Positions 23,311 through 35,615 of a DNA stretch of 64,000 nt are shown piece after piece. Position 1 is the first letter of the stretch. Each line of letters starts with the position of its first letter. A program made the position numbers and the translations under genes. The notes under the pieces are model-generated. The model had not been told where the DNA came from and searched no databases. It saw only the letters and a list, made by a program, of their open reading frames with translations. Source of the DNA: Liquidambar formosana (lineage: Eukaryota; Streptophyta; Magnoliopsida; Saxifragales; Altingiaceae); the NCBI GenBank assembly GCA_039720395.1, contig CM077832.1, forward strand, positions 27,577,763 through 27,641,762, given 5' to 3'.

Positions 23311-24696
23311 GAGTGTTTAGGCATTCGGAGACCACAATATATTGATTCTTGTGTGTAATGTTGTTAGTTTTCCAAAAACCTAACCATTTTTTTTTTTTTT
23401 TTGGCCTCCAAGTTACACGTGTATATGAGAGAAAATAATATTTTTGCATAGATTATTAAATTTGCATTGTTGACAGAAGCTTAGCTTTAGCAAGCTAAAG
23501 AGTTCTAAGGTTATTAAATGGCAAAGAAGACACATAAGTAACTTACTAAATTTCTACTAGTAGTTAACATTGATTGTGTATTCCCCCTTCTTTTTTTTCT
23601 TTCTTTTTTTTTTTTTTTACTTCATATATAGACGAAGTGATGCCTTTCCTGATGATTCTAATCAAACCTAGACTAGGTTTGAAAAAACTATATGAAGCCA
23701 AATTTGATATAATATTCATTTATTTGTTTTTCCGGGACTAGTTTTTGTGGTATGCGGTACAAATGCTTTTTCTGTGATTGAGAATCTGTTTCCATCTCAT
23801 TCAGAACATAACTATTAGTAGATAGCTATGAACGAGCTTGTATTGCAGACTAATTAAAAGTAATAGGAGAATTACCATTTATTGATTAGTGTGTGATTAA
23901 AGGACTACGCTTCGATTGTGACTATTATTAAAGAATTACACTTCTATTACTTTGGAAGCCCGAGTGCAGAGTGTATCATTGAAGGAACATCATCGTTATA
24001 GCCCCTAAATGCTTAGACGCTTTAATTATTGAGATGATATTTTACATGATGTGATGTGTTGTAATGTAAAGAAAAAAAGAGATTGCATCAACCCAGCACA
24101 CTTCAAATAAGTAGAAGATCCTTTCTCTCTCTCTCTGTCTCTTTCATACTTGATTCATAACCAATAATTCTGCACACAAAACATCTGGTTTCTATGAGAA
24201 GTTCCAAATACTCACTCAGCGGCCAGCACTATATGTTTTTGTACGTACCTGAAGCTCCACTATATCCCCGTCACTTAAATTCATTCACTTTGAACTTCAT
24301 TAAGGTAATTCAACCTCCAGACTTAATGGACTACACTAGATAATTTTATGGGCTCACAATTCTAATGCTAGTAGTCAATGTAATAATTTGTTATTACCCA
24401 TTAAATCTAAGATTAGTGGTCTACTAGTATTAGATTGGAGTTTTTTTTTTTTTTCAAATCTCCAACTTTGTTTCTACTATGTTAAATAGTGTCCCAAATC
24501 CCAAATCTTTTCCGATAGGAATGAGATGGCCCCAAAAAAAAATCCACCCTGATGCCATCTATTTGCAATTAGAGTATTTATATGGTTTCAAGAGGAACGA
24601 CGTCATCCTAGAATGTAGCCTTTCTGTCTTTATTATAACTTGAAATGTTGTCGTTCTCCTTCACATTCTTTTATCCGAGTAGTTTATACTTCACCA
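23311..24696. other. Intergenic DNA
   Basis: No gene recognised. There are T runs and a short CT microsatellite near 24122-24142. Confidence 0.45.
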
Positions 24697-24930
24697 CAAC
24701 GCGTTCGAATTCAGTGTTGAGGCGTGATTTCTCGCACCATGCCGAGGTGCCTCCGAATTTCGACACGTGGCGTAGCGCCTCATCCGACCATGAGAAAAAA
24801 CTCCTTGACAAAACAATGCTAGGCATGTGAGTTTTGACTCCCAAACGAAAGTTAATGGCAGCAACTCACCGTTACTCCAAAAACACTGCGTTTGGCTCAT
24901 TTGAAGCAAAAGATCTCCACTTCTCCTGCA
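24697..24930. repeat. Dispersed repeat, copy 1 (partner at 26915)
   Basis: Shares ordered blocks with 26915-27130: GTTCGAATTCAGTG, ACCATGCCGAGGTGC, GCGCCTCATCCGACC and GCTCATTTGAAGCAAAA all have diverged counterparts there. Both copies are followed by GC-rich sequence. I cannot assign a family. Confidence 0.7.
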
Positions 24931-25319
24931 ATATCCACTACCATTCCCTTTCTCCTGCCATTCAAGGGATTTCCTCATCGACGGAAAGGAAAGCTTGACC
25001 CACTCACCTGGCATTTTCCCGGCTAGGTGGGCAGCACACACCACCCAAAATTCATCCTTACGTATGGCATTGATGAGCAGCAAGAGTTAGCTATGGCAAA
25101 TGAGTCTTTGATGAGACTATACTGGATCGACGCCTAACACTATCGATGAGCAGATCAATGCAGCCACTTTCCCTCAGCCTAACCCACTGTCACACTACCC
25201 AAATCCACCCTGGCATCGCCTTGCAAACCCTGATTCCCCTACCATCCAACAACCCTAACCGCCACCGCCAAAAAAAAAAAAAAAGAAAAAAAAATCCTTG
25301 TGTTCTCATCACCATAACT

Positions 25320-25753
25320 TGTTACGATTCTAATGTCCCACATCAGTTAAGTATGAGCTTGACTATGTGTATATTAGCTCTTGGTCACCCTTCCTTTGTA
25401 AGTTGATTTTTAAGGGTAAGTTCTACCCCCCAAGAGTTCATATCATTTGGTATCAAATCTAGCCACCATGTCAAGTATGAGATCGAACCCAATATGGGCT
25501 GCTGCTCTCAATGGTTAATTGCCGTGTACTGGTAAGTGAGTGAAGCTTCCAAAAGGGAAAGGGCTACCATCGAGTCAATGTCGATAGAGTGGGCCGCCGT
25601 GGACATCAGATGCAGAAGCATGGTGATATGTTACGATCCTAATGTCCCATATCAGTTAAGTATAAGCTTGATCATATGTGTATTAGTTCTTGGGCACCTT
25701 CTTTTGTAAGTTAGTTTTCAAGGGTGAGTTCTACCCTTTAGGGGTTCATATCA
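25320..25753 (+). mobile_element. Small LTR pair (TRIM-like) with tRNA-Met primer site
   Basis: Two direct repeats of about 125 bp (25320-25445 and 25629-25753) both begin TGTTACGAT and end TTCATATCA. Two bases after the first repeat comes TGGTATCAAATC, close to the initiator tRNA-Met primer site TGGTATCAGAGC. Internal sequence is only 183 bp, as in terminal-repeat retrotransposons in miniature. The second repeat is also followed by TGGTATCAAAGC, so a second internal region begins there. The block is thus LTR-internal-LTR-internal, and no simple 5-bp duplication brackets the pair. Confidence 0.7.
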
Positions 25754-25754
25754 T

Positions 25755-26300
25755 TTGGTATCAAAGCGATCAATCCTAGAGGTGACAATGACAATGAAGA
25801 TCTCAAATTCATTGTGCGATAATTTACAGGAGATTAAAGCATTGATTTTAAGGGCGATTGAGGTAAGTCAGCGTATTATGGAAGGCTTGGACAAGATGCA
25901 AACAAAGATAAGAGAGGAGAAGCGTGCTCTTGAAAAGGTTCATGTTTTGTTAAAAGAAAAGGCAACAGATGATGGGGACAAGGGTCTATTCATTCCAATT
26001 GCAAATCTTAAGCATTATAATCTTGTTGAGGCACCTTTTCATTCCATCATCTCTAAGTTCCATGACGAAAAATCCTATTTTCTTCGCAGCGTGACGATAA
26101 AGAAATTTTATGGCTACATTTATGGGATTTCAGCCATTATTTTTAAATTGAAAGAAAGCCTCTTGTTAGTGGTGTCATTTGATAAAAGCATGTTCATCAT
26201 GATTTGGGATCTAGGTGGTGTTATATCGTTTCGTATAGTCAACCTTGAGGGCAAGGTTGATTTTAAGGGAGGTAAAATATTATGTACTTTTTTTTATTAG
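25755..26300 (+). pseudogene. Short internal region of the same LTR family, deleted (tentative)
   Basis: It follows the primer site at 25756. A 181-codon ORF has a charged helical N-terminal part (IKALILRAIEVSQRIMEGL, KMQTKIREEKRALEK) as in some gag proteins. It ends LEGKVDFKGGK, which resembles the usual 3' end of Ty3/gypsy polyproteins fused to the purine-rich tract (AAGGGAGGTAAAATA, about 26265-26280). Nearly all enzymes are missing. I infer an internally deleted element; the family is unproven. Confidence 0.35.
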
Positions 26301-26420
26301 GACTCTTTTATTAGGATAATATTTAGTATTTTTATTAGGATCATTGTAGTTTAATTTTAGGACAATATTTAGATAGTTATTGGTGGTTTTGGTAGTGGTT
26401 ATGGGTAGTTCTTTGTCTTC

Positions 26421-26460
26421 TATATCTATCTATCTATACTATTATATAAAGGGGCTGCAC
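26421..26460 (+). mobile_element. Possible Helitron 5' terminus
   Basis: TCTATACTATTATATAAAGG, preceded by A, resembles the 5' end of many plant Helitrons (A^TC...CTATTA). No matching 3' hairpin plus CTRR end could be fixed by eye, so the element is unconfirmed. Confidence 0.25.
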
Positions 26461-26721
26461 TTTTGGTTGGATGTACAAACTAAAATACTAAAAAACTCTC
26501 ATTTGATTTTAAGGGATAATGACATTTTAGGGTTAAAATAATCATTTTTACAAGCAATTCTAGATTCCTTCCATTTTCTTAAGGACTCCCAAAACCACTA
26601 TATGCTTTCTATTAACGGTTACCCGTAACTATCCCAATTACCCAACTCTTATTTTTTTTTCATCTTTTAAAAGCTATTTTTTTTCTCCCACTATCTTCAA
26701 TTCTTTTTTCAAATGAGGGGG

Positions 26722-26724
<3 letters not shown>

Positions 26725-26757
<33 letters not shown>
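26725..26757. repeat. (ATT)n microsatellite
   Basis: About ten uninterrupted trinucleotides. Confidence 0.95.
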
Positions 26758-26914
26758 TGTTATGACAACTAGTCTCTGTTATATATGTGGAAGCTAGTAT
26801 GAATGAAAAAGTATTTTAGGGCTTCACTCTACAGGATATTTCCACCCCTTCCAAGTGGGTTTTTTCCCTATTATTCTATTTTTCTTTATTTTTATGTATT
26901 TGCACAAGAAATTA

Positions 26915-27130
26915 CGTGTTCAGATTCAGTGCTAAGCTAGTGTTTTCTTGGCACCGTGCCAAGGTGCCCCTGATTGCGCCATAGGGCACAACACCTCATC
27001 CAACGGTCAAAACAAGCCCACCTGATAAAATAACCCAAATGTTCGCATTTTGAGTCCAAAATACAACCTTAACGGCAACAAGTCACTGTTACCCCAAAAT
27101 GTTGCGTTTTGCCCATTTGAAGCAAAACTA
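26915..27130. repeat. Dispersed repeat, copy 2 (partner at 24697)
   Basis: Diverged copy of 24697-24930 with the same order of blocks: GTTCAGATTCAGTG, ACCGTGCCAAGGTGC, CACCTCATCCAACGG and GCCCATTTGAAGCAAAA. Confidence 0.7.
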
Positions 27131-27884
27131 TTCTCGCCCGACGATGTGCTCCGTGGCGGAAACCCAATGTTGACTAGAAACTAGATTTGATGCTCGCACG
27201 TGATGGCAGAAGTGATTGACGTCAAGGAGAGTTCGTCGGCGGGATGGTGATGACTGATGGTGACTTGAAGGCGGTGTTAACAGCAACTAGAAAGCCTCCG
27301 TCGAGATGTTGTCGAGCTCCCGTCGGTAAGATACCCTCTGCCTTTCTTTCACCACCCTTACCCTCTTCTCTACAATTGGACTTAGCCCCAATCAAGTGCT
27401 AGTAGGAGCTTTAAAGCTGTGTTTTCTGATATTGGGTTTGGATCCAATTGAGCTTCAAAGCCTTTTCTTTTTCATGGTTAGATTTGGGGCTAAGTTAGAT
27501 TCAGGTGTAGAAAGCAAAGATATTGGAAAAGAGGAGGAAGAAGTTTACCTGGAACATTTTTAGGAAGGATATATAGTACTTGCGACATAGCTCGAAAATG
27601 GGGGAAGTCAATTCTAGTGGCAGTCTTGCATCTCGAGTCAAACCCAACCACTCCATCGACCCCATATCCTCATCACAAGCCATAATCAAGAATCAAAACA
27701 CAGCATCCCTACCACCATGACCACCACCATCATCCACCGCCACAGCTCCACCATCAAAACCCTAAATCCAAAACCAAACCCGCATCAGAAACCGCTACTG
27801 AAAACCCCCTAAACCCAAAATTCCATGTACTCAGTTCTAAAAAAAATCCCAACCTCACCCAGAGTTGGCTTTACATGTTTTAAT
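27131..27884. other. GC-richer intergenic DNA next to the dispersed repeat
   Basis: Contains CCACCACCATCATCC-type runs near 27720-27750. It may be the body of the element to which the dispersed repeat belongs. No gene recognised. Confidence 0.35.
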
Positions 27885-27893
27885 ATGAAATTA

Positions 27894-29667
27894 GGGAAAA
27901 TTATAGATTGCCCCCCTGAACTTTAGGACGAAATCACTTTTCACTCCTCATCTACAAAATCGGACAAATCGCTCCCTGTTGTTTCAATTTTTTTCACTTT
28001 ACCTCATTCTGTCAAGTAGCTATTAGGATTTTGATGGAAATTGGTCATGTGTATTGCACATGACCAACATATTTAAGTTTTAAGCCAAAAATACCCTTGT
28101 CCGATATTTTATACTCCGGCAACAACTCCGGTTGTCTTCTCCCACAACTCTGCAACACCTTTTTTTTTTTTTTTTTTTTCTAATTATAAAGAAATTACTA
28201 ATCAAATACTACCCATATCATCCTTCACATCTTCATAGATCAGACCTCAACCAAATCAGAAAATCTCTTAGATATTTGAATCCAAAAATTATGAAAAATA
28301 AAGAAATAAAAAAAATCATCATCCAAAGTTTCCAACAATGATTTCTTCCCAATAACCCATCTCTTTCCAGTAATATGTACCCATCTCTATTAAATCCATA
28401 TTATTAATTTCAAATACAACCAAACAAGATATAACCCTAGATCAATATGTACATATACATATACATATATATATAGAAAGAGATAGAGAAAGAGAGTAGA
28501 TCAAATGCTGACATCGTCAAAAGTTGGTGACCACACACGAAGATTTGTCGGCGAGAAAAGGGAGAGAAGGTGTTAATGGCGTCAACTCACCGGGCAAAAA
28601 AAATTGGGTTCCAAACCATAAACCATGGAGTTTTGGTACCGGCAATGGAGTTCCAAACCGGTAAGGACCCATACGGCAATAGTTGGCATCAAGGGACCCA
28701 TCATACCCACGGCAGCATTGCTCTAGATCTGAACCAACTCCACCTTATCGTGCGACTTGGGGTCACCGTCTGATCGAGGTTTTGTGGTGCTATCTGCATC
28801 AAACCCAGCTCCATCGCCTCTAAGTTACTGCCGTCGAGTCCACCATCGTGTGAGCTTCTCCTGCCAATCGCACTTCAAGAAGCCAAGTTTCGTCCCCGTC
28901 TGATCTACTCCTTGCTGTTGGGTTTCACCGGCAGCGAATGGATGAGTGTAGAGGATGGCGTCTAATCGAATTCGTGTGTGGTCACCCTAGCGAATGGACG
29001 AGTGTAGAGGACGGCGTCAAAAGTCGCCCTAGCAGTTGCAATCGCTGAAGATGGACAGTAGTTCGAACTTTGCCGAACATGCCGCTGGAATCTGACGAAC
29101 ATCACTGGAATTATCTGACTTTCTGACTACACAAGCCTGCAGTCGTCGGCGAAGCTACCTTTGAAGGTGAAAATCGCACACGCTGATCGAGATCCACAAG
29201 CGACGAATATGAATCTCGTGTGCACCTTTGATTAGGGTTTGGAGGCGTTGTTGGAGGACATCGAATCAAAGGATTACAACAACCAAAACAGAGAGAGATC
29301 ATAAGTCATGAAAGCTTCCTCCTCCTTCTCCTTCAATGTGCAAGGGTTTGTTGCAGGTAAAAACCCATTACAGATTGAATTTCGCCATCGCTACTTCTAT
29401 TCTCTCTACGTCTCTCTCTTTTGCTTAATTCTTTATAATTTTTTGTGTATTTTGTTTGGTTACTGAGAAAGTGTGAGAAAATGAATAGAATATATTAAAT
29501 TTTGGAAAATTTCTTGAGGGCAATTGTGTACTTTTACATATTCTGTTAACGGAGTTAGTTCAAATTAAAATTTTGAAAGCTCAGGCGGCTATTTGTCCAA
29601 TTTTGTAGATGAGGGGTGAAAAGTGATTTCGTCCTAAAGTTCAGGGGGGGCAATTTGTAATTTTCCC
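27894..29667. mobile_element. MULE-type DNA transposon D, TIRs of about 80 bp
   Basis: The left end GGGAAAATTATAGATTGCCC and the reverse complement of the right end GGGAAAATTACAAATTGCCC stay similar for about 80 bp, through CTTTAGGACGAAATCACTTT. The flanks carry a 9-bp duplication with one transition: ATGAAATTA (27885-27893) and ATAAAATTA (29668-29676). At offset 147 from the left end sits a perfect dyad (28041-28067). The interior is GC-rich with TCGCCG-type words and no transposase. It belongs to the same group as elements at 46,104 and 58,419. Confidence 0.88.
28041..28067. promoter_or_regulatory. Subterminal dyad in MULE D
   Basis: Arms TTGGTCATGTG and CACATGACCAA are perfect reverse complements around a 5-bp centre TATTG. 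Related dyads lie in two other elements (47107-47133 and 58530-58556). A transposase-binding or host-factor site is inferred. Confidence 0.6.
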
Positions 29668-29676
29668 ATAAAATTA

Positions 29677-32600
29677 AAAAAAAAAAAAGAAAAAAGAAAA
29701 AAAAAAGAAGCTCATTGCCGTCAAGCACTACAAGTCAGATCTCGCCGATAGCCCTCACCGTGGGTCCTCTCGTCGCCGTCGATCTCTCCCTAAGGTCTCA
29801 AGGGTGGTTTCTATTCAATAATGTCAACATGTGGTCCTATAACTTTTCCTCTTTTCCCATCTTGCTGAGACCTTGTCCCATATAAAGTAAATGGGGATGA
29901 AAATGTTAGAAGTAGTATATAAGGTTCCTCGTTTCTAAAAGTCGCTTACACATTTTAATTAAAGTATGACATGCCTATCGTTTTATGTCATTTCACCACT
30001 TCAAGTCAATCATGTCGATATGTGGTCCTACCTTTCTTTCTTCCTTATTTAACTCTTAAAAGCAATATATATATATATATATTTTTTTAAAAAAAAAAAT
30101 TAAAAAGTGCAACTACTGAGAAATTTTTTGAATCCGCCCCTGGTACTTTGTGTTTGTTTGATTGTTGTAGTTTTATTATATATGATTGTGCTTGCGGCAT
30201 ACCAGAAGAGCAGGCTGGAAATGATATAAAAAAACCATGCAAATAAAAACAAATTCATCACTAATCTCAAACCCCTCGGTTTTCTTCTTAAAGTAGCTTC
30301 CCTTTCGGGTTGGACCAAAAGTCTTCCCTAGGGTGCTAGTTTGTTGAAGTCACTTAGCGTGATAGCTTAACGACGCTTCTAGCTCGATCTATCTCTATAA
30401 GTAATCCTTAAACCGGCCATGCCAGACAAGTAGTGGTTTAAGTTCCGCCATCCCCCAGCCTCTCCCATTTGCTATGGATCGAGAGAGCCCAAGCCCAGTC
30501 GCTCCTCCTGCCTAAAGGCATAAAGGCATAAAGGCATAAATAGAGGCATAATTGGTTTCTTTTTGTAACTTCTACCTGTGGCTCTTTAGTGTTTCCTTGC
30601 AATCTTATGAGTTTTAACTAAAAGCATGTCTTACTGACCATATATAAGAAAATAGAAATTGAAGCATGTTTGATATGGATTTTTTCTTTCTTTCTTGTTT
30701 TTAATCCTTCCTGCCTTTGTAGCTAAATTGGCTCTCTTTCAAGTACTTGACAATCAAGAAGATTTTCATTTCTTCAATTAATAAGGATGATTTTGTGAAA
30801 TTAGTTACTCATAAGTAATTGTTAAGCTTGAATTATGTTAGTACGGTGTAGTATATTATTAGCTGTGTGTAAATGGACTGTGGATTCAATAGCCAACAAA
30901 CTGGTTTTGTATATGGTTAAATCATCTTGTCCTTTAATTTCTCTGTCAAATTGTATGGTAACAAAACTAGATAAGAGATTCTTACGTGAGCTAATGTATG
31001 CACGGTAAACGAGGAGTTGAATGAGCGACTTACCCAACCGGAAGTAGCTAGATAACACATTCTTTTGCGGTATCCTTACTGTCTTTGCTCACGCAGAGAG
31101 GGGCCTTTTTTTTTTTTCGGTCAATGCAATACATTTCCTTTCCAGCCCACCCAACACGCAGTTAGTCCACATTATTGCGAAATAGCACAAGGGAAAATGA
31201 ATTCCATTTCCTTTCCAGCTACTAAACACAGTGTAAGTGTAAACCTTACTTTCTTTGGGCGAGTGTTGATTGGGTAGATTCAGCCCTGTCATGTCATTGA
31301 TTTTGGCCTAATGGGACATGAAAGCAGAGCTAAACTCACTCCTTTGAATGTGATTAGTGTCTATTATGTTTTGCGTTGACTAGAGGAGTAATTACCTAAC
31401 TGTAAAACTACATTCTCTTATGAATCTGCTGTCTAATGTTATGAAAGCTAGCTAGCTAGCCTTGATCTTTTCATCCAATCCTTTTTATGTTGCTCTGTAT
31501 GACCAGTGCATATGTTTTTCACAACTAATGCCTTTCAAGGCCGGGTGATTTGACGTGCTAGAGAGTATGAAAGAAATAATCAAGGTTTTGAATCTAGCTA
31601 GTAACAATTTGTGAGTTTTTTCCAACATTATTTTCACTACATTTTGTTATTATTAATTGGAGTGTGAAACCAAGAACTTTTACGGTAAAAACCTAAAATA
31701 ATTCATTTAAAGCCCTTAGATTTGTGCAATTATTATTAAAATATATATTTCTTACAACTTTTTCTGTAGAAACAAAACTGAATCTTTTAGTGAGAACTAA
31801 ATCTGATTATGCTTCTGATTAAAGTAAATTTCCGTGCTACTGTCCAACTCTTTTTGGCCTCCAAGTGTCGCAGGTCGTACCTGACCACCAAAAATAAATA
31901 AATAAATAAAATCTCTCTATGACAGGGTACCAAGATTAGATTGCTTGCACAAGTTTATGTTAACCTAGTAAACATATGTAAGTTTTTTGCATTGTATTTT
32001 TCTGTAAAATTTTTCGATTGGGCAACTGGTAATGTGGCCTATTAGACTATTGAATGCATTGTACCAATTAACTCTTTATTAGATGTTGAGCACTCATCAC
32101 TAATCACATCTACCTTCATGTTTACATTTTTATTTTGTTGTCATGCTGATATAAATGGTTCAATGTTAAAAGGTTGTTATAAATGGATATGGAAATTATA
32201 GAATAGATTTTTAACAGGTTTAGAGTTACTAATGGAAACACATTGCTAGCACAGATTTCTTGTGGGTATCTAAGGTTAGACCGCACAATAAATTTATTTG
32301 GATGAATGATTTGTCTATCTAACAATATCTGTTCCGACGCTTGCATTTAATGACATTTCCCTGTCGTAGGTTTGATCTAACGTCTTCCCGTAGTGTTGAG
32401 CTTTAATTTGTAGCAGTTACCTTGAACTAATATTTTATAGTCATTGAAAAAAAAAAAAACTATCAAAGGCAGCCAGCCTTGAATTTTAATTTGAAAGCAT
32501 GACTCACTCAGAAAATTTAGTTTACTTTACGAATACTCGAGTCTCAAATGCCATTCAAAGTGTTTGCAACTTGTCTACTTCAAGCAGGGATTAAGTCAGG

Positions 32601-33029
32601 ATTTGGACTGGGTTAGAGAAATAAGTGTTCTAAAGATTGGTGCTCATCATTTCTTCAATTTCTTGTTTTTTCTGCTCAATTATATGAAGATAGTTCAGGA
32701 GGAATACCATTGTTGGGTCTACTTTTTTTAACAAAAATTTTCCTTTCTATCCCATCCTTCCTATCAATCAATTGACAATCAAAATGGTATGAAAATATTT
32801 CTCAATAAGCTCCTTCTACGCTCAAAGAGCAAGGGCCATACACAATGAATAATGAATAAACTGTAACTGATTAACTAAGAAACAATGAAGAGCCTAAAAT
32901 GGTAAACATGGGGACCACTCTCCCACTCTATCACATGAAGCCAATGAAGGAAGTTTTGAAGTCTCACAAGGATGAATTTTGAAGAACGAAAGAAGAAACT
33001 TACTACAAAGCTCATATTTTTGGAAATGA
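29677..33029. other. Intergenic DNA, no supported gene
   Basis: AT-rich throughout. It has A runs near 29677-29705, a TA stretch near 30066-30082, a short AAAGGCAT tandem at 30513-30545, T runs near 31109-31118 and A runs near 32448-32459 and 33046-33063. ORFs of 60-75 codons here show no motif. Confidence 0.5.
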
Positions 33030-33045
33030 TCTACCTCTCTCTTTC

Positions 33046-34300
33046 TAAAAAAAAAAAAAAAAAATTGAAGAAGAAAGAGAATGGATAAATCAACCTACAT
33101 TGAAGAGCTATCCAAAGAAGACCTTGTGATTGAGAAGACTATTCATTCAAGGAATGCAAAGAAGTGTCCAAGCTAAGTTCGGGTGGTCCCTATGTGGTTA
33201 TGTGTAAAGCTTAAAGCCCGCTAGGTTGACAACCTAAAAAGGCAACCTAGGCAAAAGTTAAGGCATTGAAAAATGAATGATTAATATTTTGAACTATGAA
33301 GACATGATTCTCCACTAAAAGAAAATATTATTTGTTTGCATAAGATTAAAGTGGAAATACTTAGATAGCCCATAAAGTCACCTTGGGTGCAGGTCTAATC
33401 AATTTTTTAAAAAAAAAGAAAAAAAGAAAAAAAAAAAAGAAGAAGAAAGAAAGAAAGAAAGACAGAGAAAAGGAAAAAGTTTTGCACATAACTAATTATT
33501 AAAAGCAATTCTTTATGACTGAGTTAAGAAGAAACAGTTTTGTTCATTGAACTAATGAGCCTAAAGTACTACATGCCACTAAGAGAGTTAATATGATTAT
33601 TCTTTCTCTTCATTTTCAAAATTCAGTTCTTGTTTTGCTCCTCCTATTTTCTTTTGTTTGTTCTTGTTTCCTTTCTTTTAGCCCTTTTACTTTATGTCTT
33701 CAGTGGTCATTGACCGTGTCTTTGAGAATTATTGTTAGGCATAACTTATTTCTATGGTCCATTGTGTCTGGTTCCATTCTTAACCTAGGCTCTTATCATA
33801 GATTGAATGCTAGAAAAGGGGCAGCAAGGCCAGCAGTAGTTGCTATGGAATTATCTAATTTGTCTAGTGAAGAAATGGGCCGTGAGATTTATTGGGCTGA
33901 ATTTGCTATGATTGGGGTAGTTTGCAAGATTTGAGAAGAAACGGGCAAGGGACTCTATAACCTATGGAATGATTTGTTTATCTTGATTGGTTGAAGAATA
34001 AGTTGAATGTGATGAAGAAAAATAGACATGGCACTCTGTGAACCTGGGACAGATTTGTTTACATGAACTAGAAGGGGCATGGGACTTTGTTATTGGGGTA
34101 GTTGCAAAATTCGAGAAATATAGAGAGAAAAGAAAATATATGAATAAAATAAATAAATAAATAAATAAAAAGAAGAAGAAGAAGAAAGTGAAGCCCGCTA
34201 GATTGAAAACTCAAAAAATCGACCTAGGCAAAAGTTAGGGTTCTTAAAAGAAGAAAGAGAAGAAAAAGAAAGAAATAAAATAGAAAAGAAAAGAATTCAC
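33046..34300 (+). repeat. Purine-rich region with repeated GAAGCCCGCTAG blocks (possible Tat/Ogre-like remnant)
   Basis: Two related blocks, at about 33213-33265 (AAAGCCCGCTAGGTTGACAA, then CCTAGGCAAAAGTTAAGG) and 34190-34240 (GAAGCCCGCTAGATTGAAAA, then CCTAGGCAAAAGTTAGGG), sit in AAAG/GAAGAA-rich DNA. GGGGTAGTTTGCAAGATTTG-like text is also repeated (about 33913 and 34097). I associate such blocks with Tat/Ogre-type Ty3/gypsy elements, but no coding region confirms it. The 113-codon ORF at 33593 has no recognisable domain. Confidence 0.4.
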
Positions 34301-35254
34301 TCTATCCTCACACTTTGAAGAAAGAACCACAGGTTTGATTCAAGACTTCTTAAAATACATCATTTTCTAAGAAGGCATGTCCTCATTATTGATTAAAAAG
34401 TGTTTTTAAAAAGAAATGTTTTGAAAAGAATGGTTTTATAACTACATTAAATTTGCATAGGATTGTTTTGAAAAGGGTGGTAATGTTTCACTTGTGATTT
34501 CATATCTTCTTATTAAAATTGCTAATTAACTTAGCCATAAAAGCACTTAGAGAAACAATTAAGGCCCTTTTTCCTGTTTTGGCCCCTTTTGATTCCCACT
34601 TGTTTTGGAAAGTTTGATCTTGGCCTCAAATGGGGTCCAGCTTGCACCAAGAGTAACTAAAATTGAATCAACATGGAATTTACATCATGGTTTAAAGATG
34701 GAGTGTGCATGAACTTGGTTTCTAAAGCTAAAAAGGACATAATAGGCTTAATACAAGGTTTTCACAAAGTAGAAAGTTCTGAAAGCTTAAACTGTTCCTA
34801 AAGCTTAAATAAGTTTCCTTAACGCCTCCTTGGTGGTTTTCTTCTCTTGCTTGGTTCCGCCTCTCTGCTGTTGGTGGAGGAGGTGGTAGAGCTGTAGCCA
34901 AGTTATACTGAGGGAAGGAATGGATCTGCAAGTTTCCAAAAAATAAGTGATTTGAGTACTACTTTTTAAAAAATTAAAGATTTTCAAAGCTTTTTGATTT
35001 GAGCTATCCTCATCATGTCCTTACTAGGTGTGATTGTTTGCCCTCCCACCATGCCTCTTGCCTTGATAAGTGTAGGCTCATCCTCATCATGTCCCTTCTC
35101 AAACTAGCACAAAGATTGATCCATTCTTGTGTATATCCAACAGGTACCTATGAAAAGAAATTGAGTGGTAAGTATCTAGTGAATTATTTAGGATTAAATA
35201 ATCAAGTTAATCTTGAAACTTACAGTCCTATGACGAGGATCTATCTGTGGAACT
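34301..35254. other. Intergenic DNA
   Basis: No gene recognised. A short repeated phrase CTCATCCTCATCATGTCC / CTATCCTCATCATGTCC occurs at about 35003 and 35077. Confidence 0.4.
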
Positions 35255-35615
35255 TCATCCATTCATAGGAGGTGCTATGTTCGTGAGCACAATATCATCT
35301 CCTTGACACAAGTCAATGTCCCATCTAGGCTGAGGTAGTGGAGGGATTGCATCCCTATTCATGACCTCATCATCACTGTCCACTCGCACCCCTGACACAC
35401 CTGAGGTTGAACCCACTGTAGAATGATGGCCACGAGCTCGCCGTCCCTAAAAAGAGTGGCACCTAATAAGCTAGTAAACACTTGTGAGTATGTACATGTT
35501 TAGATATGTGTACTTACCCCTATAAGTGGAACACCTACAACCCTAGGAGGCATAAGATATCTCCTACAGAAACTCTCGTAGTCTCTATTTGGGACTATGA
35601 ATTCACTTGCCTCCT
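35255..35615 (-). pseudogene. 3' end of an unidentified two-exon gene, cut by an LTR element
   Basis: On the minus strand an open stretch reads EFIVPNRDYESFCRRYLMPP and RVVGVPLIG. It ends at 35518 in an ideal donor (G|GTAAGT). A 71-bp intron ends at TTTTTAG, and the frame resumes at 35446 with GRRARGHHSTVGS, DSDDEVMNRDAIPPLPQPRW and DIVLTNIAPPMNG, stopping at 35255-35257. Phases agree across the intron. The upstream side ends exactly where the LTR begins (35616), so the gene body was interrupted or replaced by the element. I do not recognise the protein. The acidic, proline-bearing tail looks regulatory or transposon-encoded rather than enzymatic. Confidence 0.5.

Noticed and set aside
33593..33934. 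113-codon ORF with a hydrophobic N-terminus resembling a signal or membrane segment
   Set aside because: The leading part is T-rich low-complexity DNA. No family is recognisable, and the surrounding repeats suggest a retroelement remnant.
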